17,861 nucleotides of DNA, taken from assembly GCA_036403035.1 (NCBI GenBank), contig DASWRT010000375.1, positions 1 through 17,861 on the forward strand, given 5' to 3'. A program made the position numbers and the translations under genes. This document shows, one piece after another, positions 1 through 7,084 of the stretch. The stretch is from DASWRT01 sp036403035. GTDB taxonomy: Bacteria > Pseudomonadota > Alphaproteobacteria > ATCC43930 > CGMCC-115725. The notes under the pieces are model-generated. The model searched no databases and had not been told where the DNA came from. It was given only the letters and a program-made list of their open reading frames with translations. Within the stretch, counting starts at the first letter, position 1. Every line of letters begins with the position of its first letter.

Positions 1-849
1 CAGCGACCCGACGGCGTCCTCGACCTCGTAGAAGGTCGGGCGGACGTCCTGGGTCAGCGCCTTGCGGGCGAACTCGACCGCGATCGCCGGGGCATAACCC
101 TGCATGTAGGCGAGGATGCCCGCCTTGATGCAGAGGAAATATCGCAGCTCGGCGTCGTTCTTCGCCTTGATCGAGGCGGCGATCGGACCGATGAACCCGT
201 AGGCGAGGAGCACGCCGAGGAACGTGCCGACCAGCGCCCCGCCGATCAGCTTGCCGAGCACTGCCGGCGGCTCGGTGATGGCGCCCATCGTCTTGATGAC
301 GCCGAGCACGGCGGCGACGATGCCGAGCGCCGGCGTGCCGTCCGCCACGGTCTGGACCGCGGTCACGACGGCGTTCGCCTCCTCATGGTGGGTCTCGATC
401 TCCTCGTCCATCAGCGATTCCATCTCGTGATGGTTGTCCGTGCCGAGCGTCAGCAGCCGCAGGTAGTCGCAGAGGAAGACGACGGCGTCCCTGTCGCTCA
501 TGAAGACGGGGAAGCGGGCGAAGAGCGGGCTTTCGTACGGCCGCTCGATATGCTGCTCCAGAGCGAGCGTGCCCTTGGTCTTGGCGAGGCGGAACACCGT
601 GTAGAGGAGGCTCAGCAGCTCCAGATAGGCCGCCTTATCGTACTTGTCGGCGTGGAAGAGCTTGCCGAGCGCCTTCGCCGTCGCGATCAGGGTCGGCTTG
701 CGGTTCGCGGTGATGAAGGCGCCGATCGCCGCGCCGACGATGATCATGACCTCGAACGGCTGCCACAGGACGTAGAGCTTCCCGCCCAGGGCGGCGTATC
801 CGCCCAGGACGCAGAGGATGACGGTCAGCGATCCGGCAACGAAGAACAT
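1..849 (-). CDS. motA: Flagellar motor stator protein MotA (3' end cut by window edge)
   Basis: MotA forms, with MotB, the inner-membrane ion-driven stator that turns the flagellar rotor. The reading frame starts at an ATG (complement of 847-849) and stays open for 283 codons to base 1, so only a few C-terminal residues are missing compared with a family length near 290. Four hydrophobic segments are visible at about residues 2-22, 31-48, 173-192 and 203-225. The two conserved prolines fall at Pro173 (in ADGTPALGIVAAVLGV) and Pro222 (in YGFIGPIA), matching E. coli numbering. Glu98 of the torque-generating cytoplasmic loop is also in register, while the Arg90 position is Lys. Upstream of the ATG the ribosome site is weak. 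motB usually lies just downstream, which here would be outside the left edge. The gene is divergent from the thiolase gene. Confidence 0.96.
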   Translation of the reverse strand, partial: MFFVAGSLTVILCVLGGYAALGGKLYVLWQPFEVMIIVGAAIGAFITANRKPTLIATAKALGKLFHADKYDKAAYLELLSLLYTVFRLAKTKGTLALEQHIERPYESPLFARFPVFMSDRDAVVFLCDYLRLLTLGTDNHHEMESLMDEEIETHHEEANAVVTAVQTVADGTPALGIVAAVLGVIKTMGAITEPPAVLGKLIGGALVGTFLGVLLAYGFIGPIAASIKAKNDAELRYFLCIKAGILAYMQGYAPAIAVEFARKALTQDVRPTFYEVEDAVGSL

Positions 850-963
850 CGTAGGCGCCCATCTGAACGGCTGTTCAACCTGCGCGATCAGTCTTAAGAA
901 GCCGTTTAATATGGGTGTGCGCCGCATTATCTCTTGGCGGCACAACACGGAGGAGAACCGGCC
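850..963. promoter_or_regulatory. Divergent motA/thiolase spacer with near-CtrA-like site
   Basis: This 114-base spacer must hold the promoters of both motA and the acyl-CoA operon. On the minus strand it contains TTAA-N8-TTAA (894-909). Equivalently, one TTAA has TAAA at the N7 distance, one base from the CtrA consensus TTAA-N7-TTAA. CtrA controls many flagellar genes in alphaproteobacteria. A TATTAA on the minus strand (complement of about 906-911) overlaps it, but no convincing -35 box is found. The thiolase ribosome site GGAGGAG is at 949-955. The regulatory role is inferred. Confidence 0.35.
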
Positions 964-2145
964 ATGAGCAGCAGCGACCCCATCGTCATCGTCGGCGCGG
1001 CGCGCACCCCGATGGGGGGATTCCAGGGCGATCTGAAGGACGTTCCGGCGCCGAAGCTCGGCGCGGCCGTGATCGCCGCCGCGCTGGAGCGTGCGTCGGT
1101 CGCGCCGGATCAGGTCGACGAGGTCATCATGGGCTGCGTGTTGCCGGCCGGTCTCGGGCAGGCGCCGGCACGGCAGGCGAGCCGCGGCGCCGGGCTGCCC
1201 GACGCGGTGCCCTGTGCGACGCTCAACAAGGTCTGCGGCTCGGGCATGAAGGCGGCGATGCTGGGGCATGACCTGATCGCCGCCGGCAGCGTCGACGTGA
1301 TGGTCGCCGGCGGGATGGAGAGCATGTCGAATGCCCCGTACCTGCTGGAAAAGGCGCGGGGCGGCTACCGGCTCGGCCACGGCCGGGTTCTCGACCACAT
1401 GTTCCTGGACGGGCTTGAGGATGCGTACGACAAGGGCCGCCTGATGGGGACGTTCGCCGAGGATACGGCGGAGCACTACCAGTTCACGCGCGCGGCGCAG
1501 GACGAATATGCGCTGACCTCGCTCGATCGTGCGAGGAAGGCGATCGAGGGCGGCAAGTTCAAGCGGGAGATCGTGGCGGTCTCGGCCGGCAAGGCCGGCG
1601 AGATCGTCAGCGACGAGCAGCCGCTGAAGGCGCGGCCGGAGAAGATCCCGACGCTCAAGCCGGCTTTCCGCGAGGGCGGCACGGTCACCGCCGCCAATTC
1701 CTCCTCCATCTCGGACGGCGCCGCCGCGCTCGTGCTGATGCGCCGGTCGGAAGCGGAGCGGCGCGGCCTGACGCCGCTCGCGGTCATCCGCGGCCATGCC
1801 TCGCATGCGCAGGCGCCGGCCTGGTTCACGACCGCCCCCGTCGGCGCGATGCAGAAGCTGTTCGACAAGGTCGGCTGGACGGCGTCGGAGGTCGACCTGT
1901 TCGAGATCAACGAGGCGTTCGCCGTGGTCGCGATGGCGGCGATGCGCGATCTCGACCTGCCGCACGACAAGGTCAACGTGCATGGCGGGGCTTGCGCGCT
2001 CGGCCATCCGATCGGGGCGTCCGGCGCGCGGCTCATCGTGACGCTGCTCTCGGCGCTGGAGACCTATGGATTGAAGAAGGGTGTCGCGTCGCTCTGCATC
2101 GGCGGCGGCGAAGCCACGGCGATCGCCGTCGAGCGTCTCGCCTGA
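964..2145 (+). CDS. Acetyl-CoA C-acetyltransferase / thiolase family protein
   Basis: Biosynthetic or degradative thiolase (thiolase II type), condensing two acetyl-CoA or cleaving 3-ketoacyl-CoA; cytosolic. The product has 393 residues, the usual length. All catalytic marks are present: nucleophile Cys91 in LNKVCGSGMKA, NEAF at 316-319, His348 in GGACALGHPIGASGAR, and second Cys378 in LCIGGGEA. The numbering agrees closely with the Zoogloea PhaA enzyme. The ATG at 964 is chosen because GGAGGAG lies 8 bases upstream; an upstream in-frame TTG at 934 would run through that ribosome site. It is first in a run with an SDR 19 bases downstream and an acyl-CoA dehydrogenase. That context suggests fatty-acid or branched-chain acyl-CoA breakdown rather than polyhydroxybutyrate synthesis, since no reductase or synthase of that pathway is recognisable. 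The exact acyl chain length cannot be read from sequence. Confidence 0.93.
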   Translation: MSSSDPIVIVGAARTPMGGFQGDLKDVPAPKLGAAVIAAALERASVAPDQVDEVIMGCVLPAGLGQAPARQASRGAGLPDAVPCATLNKVCGSGMKAAMLGHDLIAAGSVDVMVAGGMESMSNAPYLLEKARGGYRLGHGRVLDHMFLDGLEDAYDKGRLMGTFAEDTAEHYQFTRAAQDEYALTSLDRARKAIEGGKFKREIVAVSAGKAGEIVSDEQPLKARPEKIPTLKPAFREGGTVTAANSSSISDGAAALVLMRRSEAERRGLTPLAVIRGHASHAQAPAWFTTAPVGAMQKLFDKVGWTASEVDLFEINEAFAVVAMAAMRDLDLPHDKVNVHGGACALGHPIGASGARLIVTLLSALETYGLKKGVASLCIGGGEATAIAVERLA

Positions 2146-2164
2146 GCCGCGGGCGGGCCGGATC

Positions 2165-2836
2165 ATGCCGACCGTTCTGGTGACCGGGGCCGGCCGCGGT
2201 CTCGGCCTGGAGTTCGCCCGCCAGTACCGCGCCGACGGCTGGCGGGTGATCGGAACCGTGCGCGATCCCGGCCGCGCCGCCGAGCTGAAATCGCTTGGGG
2301 CCGAGGTGCACGCGCTCGACGTGACCGACATGGCGGCGGTGGCGCGGCTCGGACAGGCGCTGGCCGGCGAGGCGATCGACGTCGCGATCGCCAATGCCGG
2401 CGTTTACGGGCCGCGCGACATGACGCTCGACGCGCTCGATGTCGAGGGATGGCTCGATACGTTCCGCGTCAACACGATCGCGCCGGTCGCGGTCGCCGCC
2501 GCGCTGCGCGGGCCGGTGTCGCGCAGCGGCGGGCGCAAGATGGCCGCGATCACCAGCCGTCTCGGCTCGATCGAGTACAACAGAGAGGGCGGCATGTATG
2601 CATACCGTTCGTCCAAGGCGGCGCTCAACGCCGCGTGGCGCTCCTTCGCGATCGATAATCCGGGGATCGTCGCGATCCTGCTGCACCCCGGCTGGGTGCG
2701 TACCGACATGGGCGGTCCGAACGCGGACCTGAGCCCGGCGGAGAGCGTCGCCGGCATGCGGCGGGTGATCGCCGGAGCTGGCGATGCCGACAGCGGCCGG
2801 TTCTTCGGTCACGACGGCACGGCGATCCCGTGGTAA
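2165..2836 (+). CDS. Short-chain dehydrogenase/reductase (SDR) family oxidoreductase
   Basis: NAD(P)-dependent oxidoreductase of 223 residues with a Rossmann fold. The cofactor motif TGAGRGLG is at residues 7-14, an acidic-strand motif LDVTD at about 51-55, NAG at 77-79, Asn103, Ser131 in AITSRLGS, and the catalytic pair Tyr147-x3-Lys151 (YRSSK). This resembles the small C-factor/CsgA-like SDR branch, a resemblance not tested by alignment. Arg34 after the second strand would suit NADP(H), which is inference. The ATG at 2165 gives a family-typical N-terminus, though its ribosome site is poor; translation may be coupled to the thiolase, which ends 19 bases upstream. Its substrate is unknown; co-location with thiolase and acyl-CoA dehydrogenase suggests a hydroxyacyl or carbonyl intermediate of the same pathway. 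Confidence 0.87.
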   Translation: MPTVLVTGAGRGLGLEFARQYRADGWRVIGTVRDPGRAAELKSLGAEVHALDVTDMAAVARLGQALAGEAIDVAIANAGVYGPRDMTLDALDVEGWLDTFRVNTIAPVAVAAALRGPVSRSGGRKMAAITSRLGSIEYNREGGMYAYRSSKAALNAAWRSFAIDNPGIVAILLHPGWVRTDMGGPNADLSPAESVAGMRRVIAGAGDADSGRFFGHDGTAIPW

Positions 2837-2894
2837 TACTGCCGGTTGGTTCGCACCGCCGGGATTCCCCCGCAGAACATGAGGACGCGCGTCG

Positions 2895-4028
2895 ATGATG
2901 CTGACGCAGGAGCAGAAGATGGTCCGCGACATGGCGCGGAACTTCGCGCAGGACCGGCTGAAGCCGTTCGCGGCGGAATGGGACCGGGAGTCCCGATTTC
3001 CGGGCGAGGCGATCGACGAGATGGGCCAGCTCGGCCTGATGGGCATGCTCGTGCCGGAGGCGTACGACGGGGCGGCCACCGACCATGTCGCCTACGCGCT
3101 AGCGCTGGAGGAGATCGCGGCCGGCGACGGCGCCTGCTCGACGATCATGAGCGTGCACAACTCCGTCGGCTGCATGCCGATCCTCAAGTTTGGCTCGGAC
3201 GAGCAGAAGGAGCGGTTCCTCCGGCCGCTGGCGCGCGGCGAGATGCTCGGCGCTTTCTGCCTCACCGAGCCGCAGGCGGGCTCCGACGCGTCTGCGATCA
3301 AGGCGCGGGCGCGCCGCGCCGGCAACAAGTACGTGCTCGACGGCACCAAGCAGTTCATCACCTCAGGCGAGAACGCCGACATCGCGATCGTCTTCGCGGT
3401 GACCGATCCCGAGGCGGGAAAGAAGGGGATCACGGCCTTCATCGTGCCGACCGATACGCCGGGCTTCCGCGTCGCGCGGATCGAGCACAAGCTCGGCCAG
3501 CGCGCCTCGGACACGGCGCAGATCGTGTTCGAGGAGATGACGTTGACGCCGGATCTGGTGCTCGGGCGGGAGGGCGAGGGCTACAAGATCGCGCTCTCGA
3601 ATCTCGAAGGCGGCCGCATCGGCATCGCCTCCCAATCGGTCGGCATGGCCCGCGCGGCCTACGAGGCGGCTCTCGCCTATGCCCAGGAGCGGCAGAGCTT
3701 CGGCGTGCGCATCGCCGACCATCAGGCCGTCGCGTTCCGCCTCGCCGACATGGCAACGCGGATCGAGGCCGCGCACCAGCTCGTGCTCAATGCGGCTGCG
3801 CTGCGCGACGCTGGCGAGCCCTGTCTGAAGGAAGCGTGCATGGCCAAGCTCTATGCCTCGGAGATGGCGGAACGGGTCTGCTCGGACGCCATCCAGATCC
3901 ATGGCGGGTACGGCTACCTCAACGACTTCCCGGTCGAGCGCATCTACCGCGACGTCCGCGTCTGCCAGATCTACGAAGGGACCAGCGACATCCAGCGGCT
4001 GGTGATCGCGCGGCAGATCCTGGGGTAG
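2895..4028 (+). CDS. Acyl-CoA dehydrogenase
   Basis: FAD enzyme making the 2,3-trans double bond in acyl-CoA and passing electrons to electron-transfer flavoprotein. The 377-residue length fits the short/branched-chain group. Visible marks are the flavin/substrate motif FCLTEPQAGSDAS at 121-133, KQFITSG at about 152-158, the second helical domain with RQSFGVRIADHQAVAF, the QIHGGYGY motif, and the catalytic base Glu361 in IYEGTSDIQ. Glu in this C-terminal position is typical of short-chain and isobutyryl-CoA dehydrogenases, unlike isovaleryl-CoA dehydrogenase, where it lies elsewhere. GAGGA at 2881-2885 sits 9 bases before the ATG at 2895; a second ATG follows directly at 2898. It lies 58 bases after the SDR and probably belongs to the same transcript. 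Substrate specificity is not resolved. Confidence 0.94.
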   Translation: MMLTQEQKMVRDMARNFAQDRLKPFAAEWDRESRFPGEAIDEMGQLGLMGMLVPEAYDGAATDHVAYALALEEIAAGDGACSTIMSVHNSVGCMPILKFGSDEQKERFLRPLARGEMLGAFCLTEPQAGSDASAIKARARRAGNKYVLDGTKQFITSGENADIAIVFAVTDPEAGKKGITAFIVPTDTPGFRVARIEHKLGQRASDTAQIVFEEMTLTPDLVLGREGEGYKIALSNLEGGRIGIASQSVGMARAAYEAALAYAQERQSFGVRIADHQAVAFRLADMATRIEAAHQLVLNAAALRDAGEPCLKEACMAKLYASEMAERVCSDAIQIHGGYGYLNDFPVERIYRDVRVCQIYEGTSDIQRLVIARQILG

Positions 4029-4049
4029 CCTCAGGGATCGGCTTGCCTG

Positions 4050-4067
4050 CCGCTTCCGTTAGCGGAA
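4050..4067 (+). other. Small hairpin after the acyl-CoA dehydrogenase gene
   Basis: TTCCG (4054-4058) and CGGAA (4063-4067) can pair around TTAG; alternatively CCGCT (4050-4054) pairs with AGCGG (4061-4065). The stems are only 5 base pairs and have no T-run after them. It lies in the 76-base gap before the DUF3775 gene and may be a weak terminator or processing site, or nothing. Confidence 0.2.
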
Positions 4068-4104
4068 CGACAATCGATCGACTGCAACGGAGGCGAGAAA
4101 CCCG

Positions 4105-4491
4105 ATGCCCGAGCTTCGCATCAACCCGGACAAGGTCTGCGATTTCATCGAAGCGGCGCGCGAGCTGTCGGGGCGGGCGACGCCGACGACCGGCGATCGC
4201 ACCTCGACCGGCGACGACAGCCCGCTCGAGCTGGGCATGGAACTCCACAGCGACGACCCGACGCGCCTCCAGATGGTCGAGTTCATCGCCGGACTGAACG
4301 TCGAGGAGCAGACCGATCTGCTGGCGCTGATCTATATGGGGCGCGCCGACGCGGCGGATTGGGACGAGGCGCTCGACATGGCGCGCGATCGCATCGACGC
4401 GAAGGACCCCGACTTCATGATCGGCGATCCGGGGCTGCCCGAGTATCTCGGCAGCGGGCTGGAGTTCTTCGGGAAAAGCTGCGCGGACTGA
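4105..4491 (+). CDS. DUF3775 domain-containing protein
   Basis: Small acidic cytosolic protein of 128 residues. The start INPDKVCDFIEAAREL followed by a linker and then DDPTRLQMVEFIAGLNVEEQTDLLALIYMGR (read in pieces over residues 51-80) fits my memory of the DUF3775 family of alphaproteobacteria, whose function is unknown. The conserved part spans roughly residues 50-115. No signal peptide, metal motif or membrane segment is seen. The ribosome site GGAGGCGAG (4089-4097) lies 7 bases before the ATG. It is 76 bases after the acyl-CoA dehydrogenase on the same strand, so it may have its own promoter. No functional link to acyl-CoA metabolism can be argued from sequence. Confidence 0.82.
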   Translation: MPELRINPDKVCDFIEAARELSGRATPTTGDRTSTGDDSPLELGMELHSDDPTRLQMVEFIAGLNVEEQTDLLALIYMGRADAADWDEALDMARDRIDAKDPDFMIGDPGLPEYLGSGLEFFGKSCAD

Positions 4492-4504
4492 TCCGCGCAT
4501 CATG

Positions 4505-4521
4505 TGCCTAAAAAATAGGCA
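4505..4521. other. Hairpin TGCCTA-A5-TAGGCA after DUF3775 gene
   Basis: Six perfect base pairs (4505-4510 with 4516-4521) surround five A residues, starting 13 bases after the DUF3775 stop codon. There is no T-run behind it on the plus strand. It could mark the 3' end of that transcript, but on sequence alone it is only a candidate. Confidence 0.3.
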
Positions 4522-4571
4522 AACCGTTAGTCCCTTCGGGTAGATGTCCGACTCCCGACCTCGCCCACAGA

Positions 4572-4596
4572 GTTACCCACAGGAGTCGTGGATAAC
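4572..4596. promoter_or_regulatory. Inverted pair of DnaA-box-like 9-mers
   Basis: TTACCCACA (4573-4581, plus) and the complement of 4587-4595, TTATCCACG, each differ by one base from the DnaA box TTATCCACA. They face each other across 5 bases. The wider arms GTTACCCAC and GTGGATAAC (4572-4580 and 4588-4596) form a 9-base inverted repeat with one mismatch. DnaA binding is inference. Confidence 0.35.
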
Positions 4597-4789
4597 ACAG
4601 ATTGATCACTGTGCGCTGCTATATGCGCTACGATTGAGTGTGTCGCGGGCGCGCCGTTGGCGAATTGCCTGTGGTCGGCGCCGACCGGATGCATCGATCC
4701 GGTACCCGGTCGCGCTTCCCAATGAATCGCAAGCCGAATTGCAGCGGCGGTAAGAACGTCCAGGGCGAATTCTTGCCGATATGAGAAGA

Positions 4790-4817
4790 AGTTCTGCCGA
4801 TTTTCTTTTGCAGAACT
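4790..4817. repeat. Perfect 8-base inverted repeat AGTTCTGC / GCAGAACT
   Basis: Arms at 4790-4797 and 4810-4817 flank a 12-base T-rich spacer (CGATTTTCTTTT). It lies 50-78 bases before the ATG at 4868, a position suitable for an operator or a leader hairpin of that gene. No T-run follows the second arm, which argues against a plus-strand terminator. Confidence 0.4.
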
Positions 4818-4867
4818 GTGATTCCGTCCCCTAAGCTGGCGATTCCGTTCGCGAATCGGGGAAGGTC

Positions 4868-5245
4868 ATGCACGCCGTCCTGTTCGAAGCCGCCTACGCC
4901 GCGCCGGACGGGCGCAAGCGATCGACGATCCGGTTCTTCGCCGGTTCATCGGCGGAGGCGGAGCGTGTGGCGCGGGAGAAGCAAGGAGCCGGTGTCTTAG
5001 CCGGAATGAATTTCGTCGCGCTCGCGCCGCGTCATCCGGTCGAGACGCGCGGCCTGCAGCGGGTGCCCTTGCAGTTGAAGCTCGCCCTGCCTGCGATCGA
5101 TCCGCCGGCCGCCGCCGTTTGGCGCCGTTCCGGCTGCTCCTCGCGCGCGGAAACGCGCGGCGGCCGGGGCGAGGTGCCGCCGACACCATCCCTCGACCTC
5201 GGCCCGGCGGCGGCGGCGGCGCCTGCCCGGCTTAGAGCCTACTGA
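4868..5245 (+). CDS. Hypothetical protein
   Basis: I do not recognise this 125-residue product. Residues 1-60 look protein-like: a strand MHAVLFEAAYA, then GRKRSTIRFFAGSSAEAERVAREKQG, reminiscent of small proteins with alternating strand and Ala-rich helix. The rest is Pro/Arg/Ala-rich and ends in an Ala run from a GGC repeat, so it is probably disordered. No signal peptide or membrane segment is seen. The start ATG at 4868 is preceded by GAAGG three bases upstream, a tight spacing. The gene converges on flgH with only 8 bases between stop codons. An antisense frame also exists over 4866-5189 but has a low-complexity Arg-rich product. Reality of this gene is likely but not certain; function unknown. 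Confidence 0.5.
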   Translation: MHAVLFEAAYAAPDGRKRSTIRFFAGSSAEAERVAREKQGAGVLAGMNFVALAPRHPVETRGLQRVPLQLKLALPAIDPPAAAVWRRSGCSSRAETRGGRGEVPPTPSLDLGPAAAAAPARLRAY

Positions 5246-5253
5246 GATGGCGG

Positions 5254-6033
5254 TTAGAACGGCATCAGGACGTCGATGAGCTGCTGGCCGTAGCGCGGCT
5301 GCTGGACGTCGGTGATCTGGCCGCGGCCGCCATAGGACATGCGCGCCTCGGCGAGCTTTTCCAGCGGGATCGTATTCGTCGAGCCGATGTCCTGCGGGCG
5401 GATCACGCCCGTGATCTGAAGATCGCGGATTTCGTAGTTGATCCGCATCTCCTGATGCCCCTGCACGACGAGGTTGCCGTTCGGCAATACCTGCGTGACC
5501 AGGGCGGCGACGTTGAGCTTGACCTTCTCGTTGCGGTTGATCGTGCCCTTGCCGTCGGCCGAGCTGGTGCCGGTGGCGTTGACCAGTGAGGACGGGTTCG
5601 ACGCCGAAGGCAGGATCCGCTGGAGGTTCCGCTCGAAGCCCATGAGGTTGCCCACCGACTCCGCCTCGGCGTTGTTCCGCGTCCGAACCGTCTCGTTCTG
5701 GAACTGTGCCTGATCGTTGATGTCGATCTGCACGGTCAGGATGTCGCCGATCTGCGCCGCGCGCTGGTCCTTGAAGAAGGCGCGCGTCCCGGCCTGCCAG
5801 AGCGAGTTCGGACGCCGCTCGTTGCTCATCGGCGCCGGCATCGGCAGCGACACCGGCTGGTAGCCCGGCTGGCGCTGCGGGTTTTGGATCGTCGTCAGCG
5901 GCGGCGCCTCGCCGATCTGCTGTACGCGGGACAGCGCGTTGCAGGCCGGCAGCAACGCGCAGAGCGCGACGGCGGCGGCGAGGCGGGGGAGCGGGAGCGC
6001 GGGAGCGCGGTGGGCGGCGGCGGACGAGTTCAT
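5254..6033 (-). CDS. flgH: Flagellar L-ring lipoprotein FlgH
   Basis: FlgH builds the L-ring bushing of the flagellar basal body in the outer membrane. The product has 259 residues, slightly longer than the enterobacterial protein. A signal peptide with lipobox LLPAC ends at Cys31, the lipidation site. Family motifs follow: NSLWQAGTRAFFKDQRAAQIGDILTV, a central IDINDQAQFQNET, and the C-terminal run NLVVQGHQEMRINYE, IRPQDI and the closing LIDVLMPF. The ribosome site GGAG is embedded in the flgA stop (TAGGAG) 9 bases upstream, indicating translational coupling. It is the last gene of the flgF-flgG-flgA-flgH operon, the order also known in Caulobacter. flgI (P-ring) is not in this window. Confidence 0.96.
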   Translation of the reverse strand: MNSSAAAHRAPALPLPRLAAAVALCALLPACNALSRVQQIGEAPPLTTIQNPQRQPGYQPVSLPMPAPMSNERRPNSLWQAGTRAFFKDQRAAQIGDILTVQIDINDQAQFQNETVRTRNNAEAESVGNLMGFERNLQRILPSASNPSSLVNATGTSSADGKGTINRNEKVKLNVAALVTQVLPNGNLVVQGHQEMRINYEIRDLQITGVIRPQDIGSTNTIPLEKLAEARMSYGGRGQITDVQQPRYGQQLIDVLMPF

Positions 6034-6042
6034 CGCTGTCTC

Positions 6043-7065
6043 CTATCGCACGGCGGCGGGAGTGGCTTGCGGCGGGGGTGCGGCGGCTGCCATCGCTGCC
6101 GACGCAATGGCGACGATGCCGGGGCCGGAGACGACCGCTTCGATCACCCGGCCGGACTTGGTGTTGCTGACGCGGATGGGGGCGCCCTGAGCCCCGTCCT
6201 CCACCGCCTTGCCCTGCGCGGTGAGGCGCATCGACGGCGTTTCCAGGACGATGGTGACCAGTTCTCCCTTGTGCACCGCGATCGGCGTTTGGATGTCGGC
6301 GACGCGCACCGGCTCGTTCGGCCGGATCGCCCGGCGCGGCGTCTTGCCGACGAGATCGGACGCGTCGCCGACGAAGGCCTGATTGATGCGGTCGGCGCGG
6401 ACCGCGATGCGCTCGATATCGCGGGCGGCGATCGTCTCGCCCGGCGCTACGAGGCGCGCCAGCACCGGCATATCGACCATCCGCAGGAGCCGGCCGCCGA
6501 CGCGGACGGCGCCTTCGCCACCGCCGCTGCCGGCCACGACGAGCGCGGCGACGCGGCCGGAGCGCGCATCGTACGAGAGATCCCGGATCGTGATGTCCGG
6601 CGCCGACAGCGATGTGCCGGCGGCGGGCGCAAAGAGCCGGAGGCCGGGATTGTCCAGCTCGAGCCGGGTATCGGCCGCGACCGCCTGCCGGCCGCGCAGT
6701 TCGGCGGCGATCCGCGCGGCGATCATATCGGCGGTGACGACCCGGGAGGCCCGTTCGACCGCGACCTGATCGGCGCGCGTCGCCGGTCGCCACGCGAGCT
6801 TCTGCGCCGCGGCGACGTTGGCCAGCCAGACCGCGTCGAACACCGCCCGTCCGCCCGGCGCCGGCGACGGCGCGACGGCGACTTCGGCCCGGTCGCCGGC
6901 GTCGTCGAACAGGTCGCCGAGCCGGATCACCGGCGCGTCGACCGTGACCGCTGGGGCGCGCAGCCGCGGCTCGGCGCCGGCTGCGCCGGGCAGTATGAGA
7001 GCCAGGACGGCCGCAGCGTGGGCGAGCAGCGGCAGGAAGCCGGGGCGGGGCGGCGGGCGGATCAC
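6043..7065 (-). CDS. flgA: Flagellar basal body P-ring formation chaperone FlgA
   Basis: FlgA is the periplasmic chaperone for FlgI during P-ring assembly. A 340-residue product starts with GTG at 7065 and has a signal peptide with hydrophobic core LAHAAAVLALILPGAAGA ending near residue 31. The SAF/ChapFlgA region occupies roughly residues 195-330 with motifs VLARLVAPGETIAARDIERIAV, LVGKTPRRAIRPNEPVRVADI, KGELVTIVLETPSMRLTAQGKA and SGRVIEAVVSGPG. At 340 residues it is longer than the enteric protein (about 220), with an extra N-terminal domain, as is usual in alphaproteobacteria. The start rests on AGGAAA about 9 bases upstream and on the signal peptide. It lies 19 bases after flgG. The end is a low-complexity Ala/Pro tail. 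Confidence 0.93.
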   Translation of the reverse strand: MIRPPPRPGFLPLLAHAAAVLALILPGAAGAEPRLRAPAVTVDAPVIRLGDLFDDAGDRAEVAVAPSPAPGGRAVFDAVWLANVAAAQKLAWRPATRADQVAVERASRVVTADMIAARIAAELRGRQAVAADTRLELDNPGLRLFAPAAGTSLSAPDITIRDLSYDARSGRVAALVVAGSGGGEGAVRVGGRLLRMVDMPVLARLVAPGETIAARDIERIAVRADRINQAFVGDASDLVGKTPRRAIRPNEPVRVADIQTPIAVHKGELVTIVLETPSMRLTAQGKAVEDGAQGAPIRVSNTKSGRVIEAVVSGPGIVAIASAAMAAAAPPPQATPAAVR

Positions 7066-7084
7066 GCGTCGTTTCCTTTTCCGG

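Larger units (their letters stand above)
4492..4867. other. Gene-poor spacer with several inverted repeats
   Basis: This stretch of 376 bases has no convincing gene; a 69-codon frame at 4544 has no family features. It is less GC-rich than its surroundings. It contains four structures: a hairpin TGCCTA/TAGGCA (4505-4521), a pair of DnaA-box-like 9-mers in inverted orientation (4572-4596), AGTTCTGC/GCAGAACT (4790-4817), and CGATTC/GAATCG (4840-4858) just before the ribosome site of the next gene. Confidence 0.6.

Noticed and set aside
635..862. 75-codon minus-strand frame starting just upstream of motA
   Set aside because: It is out of frame with MotA, whose membrane segments and key residues are encoded in the other frame.
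934..963. TTG start adding 10 residues to the thiolase
   Set aside because: It would translate through the good ribosome site GGAGGAG at 949-955, and the ATG at 964 gives standard thiolase numbering.
2846..4297. A 483-codon plus-strand frame over the acyl-CoA dehydrogenase
   Set aside because: It overlaps a gene with all catalytic motifs; the alternative product is Arg-rich without family features.
4544..4753. Small plus-strand open frame of 69 codons
   Set aside because: No ribosome site, no recognisable features, and it crosses the inverted repeats of the spacer.
4492..4867. Replication origin
   Set aside because: Only two imperfect DnaA-like boxes; no further boxes, no AT-rich unwinding region and no origin-linked genes are in the window.
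4997..6793. A 598-codon minus-strand frame across flgH and flgA
   Set aside because: The product is Arg/Gly/Pro low-complexity and overlaps two well-supported genes in another frame of the same strand.
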